Shown one piece after another: positions 9,335 through 17,021 of a stretch of DNA of 64,000 bases. Made by a program: the position numbers and the translations under genes. The first letter of the stretch is position 1. Each line of letters begins with the position of its first letter. Source of the DNA: CAZUYC01 sp964624475 (GTDB lineage: Bacteria; Myxococcota_A; UBA9160; SMWR01); contig CAZUYC010000136.1 of the NCBI GenBank assembly GCA_964624475.1, positions 62,001 to 126,000 on the forward strand, given 5' to 3'. The notes below the pieces were generated by a model. It had not been told where the DNA came from. It was given only the letters and a program-made list of their open reading frames with translations, and made no database searches.

Positions 9335-10042
9335 TCAGGGCCCCGGCGCGGTCTCCTCGAAGAGGCGGTCCAGGGCGCGCTCGCGCTCGTCGGGCGGCAG
9401 GCGCTCGAGGCGCCGCCAGGCCTCGCGCAGGCGCTCGCGCTCCGCGGGCGGGAGCGCGCGGAAACGCGCGGCGTTCTCGCGGATGCGCTCGCGCTCGCCG
9501 GGGTCGAGCGAGCGCAGCTCGAGGAAGCGGTCGCGGAGCCGCTGCTGCTCCTCGGGCGGGAGCTGGCGGAAGCGCCCCATGCGGTCGAGGAGCTCCTCGC
9601 GCTCCGCGGGGGGAAGCGCGCGCAGGCGCTCGTGCAGCCGCTGCCGCTCCCCCGGAGCGAGCTCCTCGAAGCGCCGGCGGAGCTCCCGGCGCTCCTCGGG
9701 CGTCGCGTCCTCCCAGCGCTCGCGCATCCGCTCCCGGACCCGCTCCCTGGCCTTCGTCCGCTCCTCGGGGCTCGCATCGCGCCAGCGCTCGCGCAGCTCG
9801 TCGCGCAGCTCCCGGCGCTCCTCGGGGGTGGCCCCACGCCAGCGCTCGCGCAGCTTCTCGCGTTCCTCGGGAGGGAGCGCCTCCAGACGGCGGCGCGCTC
9901 CCGGCGGCAGCTTCTCGCCACGACGCTCGACGCCGGGGCGATCGCCACCGCCCTCGGGCTGCGCGAGCGCGGGCCCCGCGGCCCCCGCCGAGAGGGCGAG
10001 CAGCAGGGCGGCGATCGCGTGGCGCAGCGGCGCTCGGAGCAT
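9335..10042 (-). CDS. DUF3106-like periplasmic helical repeat protein
   Basis: A 235-residue secreted protein. A signal peptide covers about 1-28 (IAALLLALSAGAAGPALAQ). The rest is made of repeated charged helix units of about 22-25 residues around the consensus LPPEEREKLRERW (for example at about 56, 104, 146, 160, 192, 214), typical of DUF3106. Cysteines are absent. It is the last gene of the sigma/anti-sigma operon, and its ATG overlaps the anti-sigma stop by one base. Helical periplasmic proteins beside ECF regulators (CpxP, ZraP and CnrX types) can act as envelope or metal sensors; a similar job here is inferred. Confidence 0.8.
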   Translation of the reverse strand: MLRAPLRHAIAALLLALSAGAAGPALAQPEGGGDRPGVERRGEKLPPGARRRLEALPPEEREKLRERWRGATPEERRELRDELRERWRDASPEERTKARERVRERMRERWEDATPEERRELRRRFEELAPGERQRLHERLRALPPAEREELLDRMGRFRQLPPEEQQRLRDRFLELRSLDPGERERIRENAARFRALPPAERERLREAWRRLERLPPDERERALDRLFEETAPGP

Positions 10043-10647
10043 CAGCCCGCCTCAGCCCGGAGCAGGCGCTCGAGCACCTCGAGGTTCGCGATCACGGGGA
10101 GGTCCTCGATCGTCTCGAGGTCGAGCACGACGGCGAGATCCTCGGTGCCGAGCGATTCGAGCTCGCCCTCGGCGGGCGGCTGCGGGGTCCGCTCGGCGAT
10201 CCGCGGCGGCGTCGCGGGCTCGGGCTCGACCGGTGCGGCGGAGGGCGCCTTCGCGACCGGAACGGCCTCGGGCTCGACCGGGACAGCGGGCGGGCTCGGC
10301 GCTCGCAGCGCGAGGTAGAGCGCGAGCGCAGCCGCCGCCGCGGCGGGCAGGGACAGGAGGCGAGCTGCGCGGCGGCTCCGCAGCCCGGGAGGCCGCGCTC
10401 GATCCGCGCTCCGCTCGGCGACGAGCCGGCGCGCGAGGCGCGCGTGGAGGTCGGGGGCGACCGCGGGTGCGGGCAGGCTCGTGAGCGCGCCGTCGACCGC
10501 GCGAAGCGCCGCGAGCCGGGCGGAGCAGCCCGAGCAGGCCGCCACGTGGGCCAGGACCTCGGCGCGGCGCTGCGCGCCGAGCTCCCCGTCGATCAGCGCC
10601 GAGAGATCCTCGTCGAACGCCCGACAGCGCTCCGCGATCTCCGCCAC
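10042..10647 (-). CDS. anti-sigma factor with zinc-finger (zf-HC2)
   Basis: A 201-residue membrane-anchored anti-sigma factor. The N-terminal domain has the ZAS/zf-HC2 pattern with His at about 32 followed by Cys-x2-Cys (HVAACSGC). One membrane helix lies near 100-118 (LLSLPAAAAAALALYLAL), and a Pro/Glu-rich periplasmic part follows. The protein would hold the neighbouring ECF sigma factor inactive at the membrane. Start GTG at 10647, three bases after the sigma stop. The adjacent sigma gene, the domain order and the tight spacing make the role well supported, although the signal sensed is unknown. Confidence 0.85.
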   Translation of the reverse strand: MAEIAERCRAFDEDLSALIDGELGAQRRAEVLAHVAACSGCSARLAALRAVDGALTSLPAPAVAPDLHARLARRLVAERSADRARPPGLRSRRAARLLSLPAAAAAALALYLALRAPSPPAVPVEPEAVPVAKAPSAAPVEPEPATPPRIAERTPQPPAEGELESLGTEDLAVVLDLETIEDLPVIANLEVLERLLRAEAG

Positions 10648-10650
10648 CCC

Positions 10651-11364
10651 CTACTCCTTCGGCCGCAGGCGCTCGGCCAGCGCCGAGCGCGCGCGATGCA
10701 CCAACGCCTTCACCGCCGACTCGCTCACCTCGAGCACCTCCGCGACCTCGGCATAGGAGAGGCCCTCCAGCGCGCTCATGCAGAGCGCCGCGCGCTGCTT
10801 CTCGGGCAGCGCCGCGAGCTCGCGCAGGGCCCGGGCGCCCATGCGCCGCGCGTCCAGCACGGCCTCGGGCGCGGCCGCGTCGGCCACGAGCGCAGGTCCA
10901 TCCGCCTCGTCGGCGCTCCGGTGCGGCTCGCGCCGGCGCGGGCGCCGCAGTTCGTTGAGTGCCAGGTTCGTCGCGATCCGGTAGAGCCAGGTCGAGAAGC
11001 GGGCCTCCGGCTGGTAACGCTCGCGAGCGCGGTGGACACGCAGGAAGACCTCCTGGACCAGCTCCTCCGCCGCGCCGCTATCGCGCAGCATGCGCACGAG
11101 GTAGCGCAGCAGCGGCGCCGACCAGCGGCGGAAGAGCGCGTCGAAGGCCGAGGCGTCGCCCGCCCGGAAGGCCAGCATGAGCCGAACGTCCGGCTCGACA
11201 GCGCCGGACTCGCCGAGCCCGTCCGATCCATCGGGCTCGCCGGACTCACTCGCCCCACCGAGCGCTTGCACCGGCGCCTCCGCCGTCTCGTTCAACCCCG
11301 GGGACGCGCCCGGGTTGCGAGCGACCCCGGGGGGACCGGGGCGCAGAGGCGGTTCGTCGGTCAA
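10651..11364 (-). CDS. ECF sigma factor (RpoE-like)
   Basis: A 237-residue extracytoplasmic-function sigma factor. The sigma-2 region is clear (LMLAFRAGDASAFDALF, then ELVQEVFLRVHR and FSTWLYRIATNLALNELR), and sigma-4 ends the protein (LSYAEVAEVLEVSESAVKAL, HRARSALAERL). The only ATG in front of region 2 would cut into its first helix, so the start is taken as TTG at 11364, giving a TTGA overlap with the hydrolase stop. This adds a 62-residue Pro/Gly/Asp-rich N-terminal extension of unknown value. It is followed directly by its anti-sigma factor and is expected to control this operon and possibly the metal genes. Confidence 0.88.
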   Translation of the reverse strand: MTDEPPLRPGPPGVARNPGASPGLNETAEAPVQALGGASESGEPDGSDGLGESGAVEPDVRLMLAFRAGDASAFDALFRRWSAPLLRYLVRMLRDSGAAEELVQEVFLRVHRARERYQPEARFSTWLYRIATNLALNELRRPRRREPHRSADEADGPALVADAAAPEAVLDARRMGARALRELAALPEKQRAALCMSALEGLSYAEVAEVLEVSESAVKALVHRARSALAERLRPKE

Positions 11365-12188
11365 CGCCCGGCTGGCGCAACGCGGGCCAGGAAGGCCATC
11401 ACCGCCGCGTCGAAGGCCTCGGCCCGTTCGAGGTTGACCATGTGGCCCGCATCCGGGATGGTGACGGACTCCGCGTTCGGGAGCTTCGCCGCCATCACCT
11501 CGGCCGAGCGCAGGTACGCCGCGTCGTGCTCGCCCACCACGACGAGCGCCGGCGCCTCGATCCCGGGGAGGGCATCGATCACCTGGGGGGCGGACGCCGC
11601 GACGCGGCGTCCGAAGTTCGCGAGGCCGTGCGCGCTCTGCGCGCCGATGGCCCGCGCCGCGGCCTGCGCGGCCGGAAGCTCGGGCCGCCGTCCGACCAGG
11701 GTCTCCGCGGCGCGGCCCGCCACCAGGACCGCGGGGCCCTCGCGCTCGAGGAAGCGGGCAGTGCGCTCGACCGACTCCTCCCAGCGCTTCTGCGCCTCGG
11801 GGTTCTTGAAGCCGGGCCCGCTGTCGACGAGCAGCAGCGCCCGCACCCGTTCGGGATGGCGCAGCGCGAAATGGAGCGACGCGAGGCCGCCGAAGGAGAG
11901 CCCGCCGACCACGGCCCTCGCCCCGGGCGCGAGCGCGTCCAGCACCTGCTCGAGGTCCTGGACGACGCGCTCCATGGAGTAGGCCGACGGGTCTTCGGGT
12001 GCGTCGGAGCGGCCGTGTCCGCGGTAGTCCCAGAGGAGCACGCGGTAGCCGGCCGCGACGAGCGGGCCGACTTGCGGCCGCCAGTTCTCGCAGGTCGTGT
12101 GGAGGGCGCAGGAGAGCACGACCGGCACGCCGCTGCCGTGCGCCTCGGCGTGGAGTCGGACGCCGTCGGAGGCGGTGACGAAAGCCAC
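11361..12188 (-). CDS. alpha/beta-fold hydrolase
   Basis: A 275-residue soluble alpha/beta hydrolase. Seen: oxyanion region near residue 28, the WDYRGHGRSDAP strand-turn (about 53-64), nucleophile elbow GGLSFGG (Ser about 97), and catalytic His in PDAGHMVNLE near the C-terminus. The layout resembles 3-oxoadipate enol-lactonase or carboxylesterase-type enzymes, but the substrate cannot be inferred. Start GTG at 12188, three bases after the SRPBCC gene. Its stop overlaps the sigma factor TTG start, so it belongs to the same transcript. Confidence 0.85.
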   Translation of the reverse strand: MAFVTASDGVRLHAEAHGSGVPVVLSCALHTTCENWRPQVGPLVAAGYRVLLWDYRGHGRSDAPEDPSAYSMERVVQDLEQVLDALAPGARAVVGGLSFGGLASLHFALRHPERVRALLLVDSGPGFKNPEAQKRWEESVERTARFLEREGPAVLVAGRAAETLVGRRPELPAAQAAARAIGAQSAHGLANFGRRVAASAPQVIDALPGIEAPALVVVGEHDAAYLRSAEVMAAKLPNAESVTIPDAGHMVNLERAEAFDAAVMAFLARVAPAGR

Positions 12189-12191
12189 CGC

Positions 12192-12614
12192 CTAGAGGCC
12201 CTCGAGGCGCTCGCGCAGCGCGCCCGCCATCTTCTCGAGCTGGTCGCGCAGGGGACCCCGGATCGCGAGCTCGGGGACGAGCGCCTTCGTGCGGCCTTCC
12301 ATCTGGATGCGCACCCGCGTGCGCGGGCCGCGGCCCTCGAAGGAGACGGACCCCTCGAGCTGCCGCCACACGCGGCCGTCGCAGACCTTCTCGAAGCGCA
12401 CCTCGCCGCCCGGCTCGAAGCGGAAATGGAAGGTCGCGGTCCCGTCCTGCCCGAACGCGCGGTAGTGCGAGCGCAGCGTCGTGCGCCCGCCCTCGCGCGA
12501 GACGATCTCGGTCTTGGTGTCGGGGAAGAACTCGAGGAGCGCCTCCTCCCTCGCCACGGCCGCGACCGCGGCATCCCGGGCGCAGCGCACTTCGAAGTGC
12601 TTCTCGAGCTTCAA
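12192..12614 (-). CDS. SRPBCC/DUF2505-like protein
   Basis: A 140-residue single-domain protein. The sequence (LEKHFEVRCARDAAVAAVAREEALLEFF, with FHFRFEPGGEVRFEKV and a C-terminal helix AGALRERLEGL) fits a START/SRPBCC ligand-binding cup, similar to DUF2505. No catalytic residues can be named. The start is TTG at 12614, supported by a GGAGGAG ribosome site 5-6 nt upstream. It lies 18 bp after sppA and 3 bp before the hydrolase. Function unknown; lipid or small hydrophobic ligand binding is only what the fold suggests. Confidence 0.6.
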   Translation of the reverse strand: MKLEKHFEVRCARDAAVAAVAREEALLEFFPDTKTEIVSREGGRTTLRSHYRAFGQDGTATFHFRFEPGGEVRFEKVCDGRVWRQLEGSVSFEGRGPRTRVRIQMEGRTKALVPELAIRGPLRDQLEKMAGALRERLEGL

Positions 12615-12632
12615 CGAGCTCCTCCGGAGGCG

Positions 12633-14339
12633 CTAGCGGATCCGCACGAGGAAGGGCGGAAGCGCGAGCGGCTCGTCCGCGGACCAGGCGCCGGCGAGCG
12701 GCTCGAGGCTCCGCAGCAGCCCCGGGAGGCGGGGGAGCGCCACGACCGCAGCCCCGCGGAACGCCTCGTCGAGCTGCTGCAGGAGCGAGCGCGGGGTCGG
12801 GTAGGGCACCAGGGCCACGTCGGCTTCGGCGTCGATCCCCGCGCGCTCCTTGGCGCGCCGCACCGCCGCGCGAAGCCCCCCGAGCGAGTCGACGAGGCCG
12901 ATGTCCACCGCCTGGGCGCCCGTCCACACGCGGCCTCGGGCGACGGCGTGCACCTGCTCGCGCGAGAGCCCGCGTCCGCCCGCCACGCGGTCGAGGAAGA
13001 GGTCGTAGATGGCATCGAGCTCGGCGCGCATGCGCTCGCGCCCGTTCTCGTCGAGCGGGCGGGTCGCGAGCAGGATGTCGGCGTGCTCGCCGCGCGTCAT
13101 CGACTCGTAGCCGATCCCGAGCTTGTCGAGGAGCCCCCCGATGACCGGCCGCACGACGAAGACCCCGATCGAGCCCACGAGGCTCGCCGCAGGCGCCAGG
13201 ATCTCGTCCGCCCCGCAGAGCACGTAGTAGCCGCCCGAGGCCGCGACGTTCGAGACCGAGGCCACGAAGGGCTTGCCCGCCTGCTTGGCGCGCGCGGCCG
13301 CCCGCCACACGATATCCGCGGCGAGCGGCGACCCGCCGGGGCTGTCGACGCGGAAGATGATCGCGGCGATCTCCGGGTCCTCCGCGGCGTCCTCGAGGGC
13401 CTGGCTCACGTCGTCCGAGGCGAGGCTCGGCGCGCCGGTCGGCGAGTGGTCCTCTCCCATCACGACGTTGCCGGAGCCGTAGACGAGCGCGAAGCGGGCC
13501 ACCGGATCGAAGCCCACGCTCGCGGGATCCACCGCGCGGTACTCGTCGCCCTTCACGACGGGCCCCGGGCCGAGCTCGGCGAGGGTCTCGTCGAGGAAGG
13601 CGATGCGGTCCACGAGGCCGAGCCCGCGGAGCTCCCCGGGCGAGACCGGCGCGGTGTCGATGACGCCGCGGACGAAGTCCGGCGTGAGCCCCCGGGAGCT
13701 CGCGATCGCGTCGACGAAGCGGGCGTAGGTCGAATCGAGGATCGAGCTCGCCATCTCTCGGTGCGCAGGCGACATCTTGGTGCCGGCGAGCGTCTCGGCG
13801 CCCGTCTTGTACTCGCCGCTCCCGATCGCCTCGACCCCGGCGCCGAGCTTCTCCCAGAGGCCCCCGAGGAAGAGGAACTCGGCGGCGAGGCCCATCAGCG
13901 GGCTCGTCGCGCCGGGCGCCACCACGATCTCGGGCGCTCCGGTGGCGACGAAGTACTCCCGGTTCGCCGCGAGCGAGCCCACCTCGAGATAGGCGACCGT
14001 CCGGCGCTTCGCGGCCAGCTCCGCGATCGCCTCGCGCAGCTCCTCCGCCATCCCCCACTCGACCCCGAGGCTGCGGACGCGCAGCACCACGCCGGCGAGG
14101 CGCTCGTCGCGCTGCGCCTTCGCGAGCTCGGAGAGGACGCCCGCGAAGGGCCGGCGTCCCTCACCGACCAGCCTCGACCAGTAGGAGGGCTCGGCCGACT
14201 CGACGAAGTCGCCCTGGAGGTCGAGCAGCAGGATGCTGCCCTGCTCGACCTGCATGCCTCGCGACGAAAGCAGGAACCAGGCGGCGACCCCGATCACGGT
14301 CGCCGCGATCAAGAGGCGGCGGAAGCGGCGCATCCCCAT
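12633..14339 (-). CDS. sppA: signal peptide peptidase SppA (long, S49)
   Basis: A 568-residue membrane-bound serine protease that degrades cleaved signal peptides. It has an N-terminal membrane anchor (about 6-25) followed by two S49 repeats. The catalytic Lys (GEYKTG, Lys178) is in the first repeat and the nucleophilic Ser (NVAASGGYY, Ser368) in the second, as in the Escherichia coli 67K enzyme. The length agrees with that long type. ATG at 14339, with a second Met two codons later. It is the first gene of the minus-strand run leading to the sigma factor and faces away from the thiolase gene only 33 bp away. Confidence 0.92.
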   Translation of the reverse strand: MGMRRFRRLLIAATVIGVAAWFLLSSRGMQVEQGSILLLDLQGDFVESAEPSYWSRLVGEGRRPFAGVLSELAKAQRDERLAGVVLRVRSLGVEWGMAEELREAIAELAAKRRTVAYLEVGSLAANREYFVATGAPEIVVAPGATSPLMGLAAEFLFLGGLWEKLGAGVEAIGSGEYKTGAETLAGTKMSPAHREMASSILDSTYARFVDAIASSRGLTPDFVRGVIDTAPVSPGELRGLGLVDRIAFLDETLAELGPGPVVKGDEYRAVDPASVGFDPVARFALVYGSGNVVMGEDHSPTGAPSLASDDVSQALEDAAEDPEIAAIIFRVDSPGGSPLAADIVWRAAARAKQAGKPFVASVSNVAASGGYYVLCGADEILAPAASLVGSIGVFVVRPVIGGLLDKLGIGYESMTRGEHADILLATRPLDENGRERMRAELDAIYDLFLDRVAGGRGLSREQVHAVARGRVWTGAQAVDIGLVDSLGGLRAAVRRAKERAGIDAEADVALVPYPTPRSLLQQLDEAFRGAAVVALPRLPGLLRSLEPLAGAWSADEPLALPPFLVRIR

Positions 14340-14372
14340 CCCTCCGTTCCTCCTAGGCTATCATCGAACTCG

Positions 14373-15965
14373 ATGGCGAAGGAGGTCTACATCGCATCGG
14401 TAGGCCTCACCAAGGTCGACCTGACCGGAAGGATCTTCGCCTCGGTCTTCGACCTCTTCAGCGAAGCCTACTCCCGCGCCCTCGAGGACTCCTCCGTCCG
14501 CAGCTTCGACGCGCTCCAGGTCGGGATCATGGACAGCGAGGAGTTCGAGAACCGCGCCAACGTGGCGGCCAAGGTCGCCGACCGCCTGGGGCTGACCGGC
14601 ATTCCCGCGGTGCGCAGCGAGACGGCCTCCTCCACCGGCGCGGCCGCGCTCCACGAGGCCTACTACAAGATCGCCTCGGGCGAGTGCGAGAGCGTACTCG
14701 TCCTCGCCGGCGAGCGCATGAAGATGGTCACGACCGAGGTGGCCACGGCGATCATGTCGAAGACCGTGGACCCCGAGGAGCGGCGCTTCGGGTTCACCAT
14801 GCCCGCGCTGATCGCGCTGGTGACGCAGGCCTGGTTCCGCAAGCAGCGCATCCGCGGCAGCGCGGTGGCCGACGTGCTCGCGCGCCTGATGGTGCGCGCC
14901 CACGCGCTCGGCTCCCAGAACCCGCTCGCCGCGTTCTTCGGCCGCCCCGAGACCCTGGAGGCCTACTTCGACCCGGTGAAGAACCTCCCGGTGGCGACAC
15001 CCCTGCGCCGCAAGGACTGCTCGCCGATCTGCGACGGTGCCGCCGCCGTGATCCTGACCTCGCGCCCGCAGGCGGTGCGCGTCGCGGGCCTCGGCTCCGC
15101 GACCGAGACCTCGTCGATCCTCGACCGCGAGGAGCTCACCTGCCTCGACGCCACGCGCCAGGCGGCGCGCATCGCCTACTGGCGGGCGGGCATCGCGAGC
15201 CCGCGCGAGCTCGAGGGCCTCGTGGTCGAGGTGCACGACGCCTTCAACAGCCTGCTCCCGATCGGGCTGGTCGACCTCGGGCTCGCCGACCCGGGGCGCG
15301 TGATCGAGGATCTCGTCGGCGACCCGCGGCGCGAGCCCGTGAGCCCCTACGAGCACCCGGTCACGGGGCCGCGCGGGCGGCTGCCGACGAACCTCTCCGG
15401 TGGGCTCAAGGCGCGCGGGCACCCGGTGGGCGGGACGGGGCTCTTCCAGATCGCCGAGGCCTACCTCCAGATGACCGACCGCTTCCCGAACCGCCGCGCG
15501 CAGGTGCCCGGCGCGAAGATCGGGATCTGCCAGTCCGTCGGAGGCCCGGGCAACAACAACTACGTGACCGTGCTCGAGTCCGCGTCGAGCCGGCGGCGGC
15601 GCGCCGCGGTGCCGACGCCGCGCCTGCACTTCGAGTCGAGCCAGCGCCGGCCGGAGCGGGCGGCGCTCGCGGGCCTGCACGGCGCGCAGGCCACGGTGGA
15701 GGCCGCCACCACGATCCACGTCACCGCAGAGGGCGGCGGGCCCGTCCACGTGGCGCTGCTCCGGATCGACGGCCGGCGCGTCTTCGCCCGCATGGAGCAG
15801 CCGCCGCGCGAGGGCGAGCCCCTCGAGCAGGTGCTGGCCGGCCAGAAGGTGAAGCTCCTGCTGAAGGACGACGGCGATCAGTACTTCCAGATCCTGCGCA
15901 GCCGCGGGCTCGACCTCGGGAACTTCGTCCAGTCGCTCCGCCGCCGGGTGAGCGGCACCGGCTGA
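14373..15965 (+). CDS. thiolase-fold protein lacking the nucleophilic Cys, with fused C-terminal domain
   Basis: A 530-residue SCP-x-type thiolase-superfamily protein. Retained: HDAF (His288) and GGLKARGHPVGGTG (His350). The position of the acyl-accepting Cys (usually xCASG) is Ser86 in SETASSTGAAAL, and the C-terminal active-site segment reads ICQSVGGPGNN (around 386) instead of THNVGG. After the thiolase core (about 1-403) and an Arg-rich linker there is an extra domain of about 100 residues (about 440-515; GPVHVALLRIDGRRVFARM) that looks like an OB-fold. Thiolase plus OB-fold pairs lacking Cys are known as retro-aldolases of steroid side-chain degradation (Ltp2/ChsH2), usually as two proteins. 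Normal thiolysis is unlikely. ATG at 14373 with a TATCAT box 8 bp upstream. Confidence 0.8.
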   Translation: MAKEVYIASVGLTKVDLTGRIFASVFDLFSEAYSRALEDSSVRSFDALQVGIMDSEEFENRANVAAKVADRLGLTGIPAVRSETASSTGAAALHEAYYKIASGECESVLVLAGERMKMVTTEVATAIMSKTVDPEERRFGFTMPALIALVTQAWFRKQRIRGSAVADVLARLMVRAHALGSQNPLAAFFGRPETLEAYFDPVKNLPVATPLRRKDCSPICDGAAAVILTSRPQAVRVAGLGSATETSSILDREELTCLDATRQAARIAYWRAGIASPRELEGLVVEVHDAFNSLLPIGLVDLGLADPGRVIEDLVGDPRREPVSPYEHPVTGPRGRLPTNLSGGLKARGHPVGGTGLFQIAEAYLQMTDRFPNRRAQVPGAKIGICQSVGGPGNNNYVTVLESASSRRRRAAVPTPRLHFESSQRRPERAALAGLHGAQATVEAATTIHVTAEGGGPVHVALLRIDGRRVFARMEQPPREGEPLEQVLAGQKVKLLLKDDGDQYFQILRSRGLDLGNFVQSLRRRVSGTG

Positions 15966-15978
15966 TCGAGCGCCCGTC

Positions 15979-16084
15979 ATAGGACGAGGGCTCGAGCCGC
16001 GGGGCCGTGCCTTCTCCGCTCGCCTTCGGCTCGCTGCGCGCTTCGCTTGCCTCCGTGCGAGTCCGCACTCCTCTCTCGTCCTAT
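15979..16084. repeat. intergenic copy of the 26-nt-core repeat, flanked by 10-bp inverted repeats
   Basis: The 26-nt core (minus-strand reading begins GCGCAGCGAG and ends GAGCGGAG) is at 16014-16039. The block is framed by ATAGGACGAG at 15979-15988 and its exact reverse complement CTCGTCCTAT at 16075-16084. It fills the gap between the thiolase-like gene and the GNAT gene. The same core occurs in uvrA (twice), hemL (twice) and at the 5' end of the gene at 26475. Confidence 0.75.
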
Positions 16085-16087
16085 AAT
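16082..16087 (+). promoter_or_regulatory. candidate -10 box, leaderless start of GNAT gene
   Basis: A perfect TATAAT lies 9 bp before the ATG at 16097, so transcription would begin at or within a few bases of the start codon. No convincing -35 box and no ribosome-binding site are seen. Confidence 0.4.
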
Positions 16088-16096
16088 GAGCTCCGG

Positions 16097-16978
16097 ATGC
16101 CGATCCGGCCGTTCCAGCCCTCCGATGCGCCGGCTCTCGTGGAGCTCTCCGCGTGGTGCGCGCGCGGCGAGACCGACTTCGTGCTGAACCCCACCTGGGA
16201 GAGCGAGGCCGAGCTCTTCGCCGAGTTCGAGCGCTTCGGGATCGAGCCCGCGGAGCACCTGCTCGTCGCGGACTCGGGCGACGGCGAGCTGCTCGGCCTC
16301 GCGGGATTCCTGCGCCTGCCGAAGGCCACCACGGCGGGGCTCTTCTGTCCGATCGTGAAGCGCAGCGCGCGCGGCCGCGGCCTCGGCGGCGAGTTGTTGC
16401 GGGCCGCGCTCCGCCTCGGGGCGACGCTCGGGATCGGGCTCGCGGCGGCCGGGATCGGGACGCGCAACCGGGCCGGCTACTCGCTACTCACGAGCCACGG
16501 CTTCCGGCCCGTGCGCCAACACTTCCTGATGCGCTGCGACGCCCCGCAGCCGGCCGAGCCGCCGCTCGCCGGGATCGCCTTCGGCGAGGCGGCGCCCGAC
16601 GATGCCCGCGCCCTCCTCGCGGTCTACTCCACCTGCGGCTTCGAGGAGCGCAGCCCCGAGGCCATGGAGCGCGCCCTCGCGGACGGACGCCATGCGCATG
16701 CCGTCGCGCGCGAGGCCGGGCGCGTGGTGGCCTTCGTGGAGCTCGAGACCCACTGGCCGCGCCGCGTCTGGGTGGCCTTCGTCGGCGTCATCCCGGAGCT
16801 GCGCGACCGCGGGCTCGGCTCGTCGCTGGTGAGCTCTACCCTCGCGCGGCAGTTCCGCGCGGGCGCGCAGACCGCCCTGCTCATGCTCTCCCCCGCCAAC
16901 CGCACGGCGCTGCGCGCCTACGAGAAGGTGGGCTTCCGCCGCCACCGCCTGGTGGACGTGCTCGAGCGCGCGATCTGA
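16097..16978 (+). CDS. tandem GNAT N-acetyltransferase
   Basis: A 293-residue protein with two GNAT domains. Domain 1 (about 1-145) has a degraded acetyl-CoA loop (RSARGRGLGGELL). Domain 2 (about 150-293) has a complete one (ELRDRGLGSSLV) and a typical end (SPANRTALRAYEKVGFRRHR). Two-domain GNATs include mycothiol synthase, but nothing links this gene to mycothiol, so the substrate is unknown. Start ATG at 16097; a longer frame exists upstream but would translate the intergenic repeat. A TATAAT box just ahead suggests a leaderless message. Confidence 0.82.
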   Translation: MPIRPFQPSDAPALVELSAWCARGETDFVLNPTWESEAELFAEFERFGIEPAEHLLVADSGDGELLGLAGFLRLPKATTAGLFCPIVKRSARGRGLGGELLRAALRLGATLGIGLAAAGIGTRNRAGYSLLTSHGFRPVRQHFLMRCDAPQPAEPPLAGIAFGEAAPDDARALLAVYSTCGFEERSPEAMERALADGRHAHAVAREAGRVVAFVELETHWPRRVWVAFVGVIPELRDRGLGSSLVSSTLARQFRAGAQTALLMLSPANRTALRAYEKVGFRRHRLVDVLERAI

Positions 16979-17021
16979 CGCACGGAGAGGGGATTCTCGC
17001 GACGCCTTTGGCGAAGGCGGG

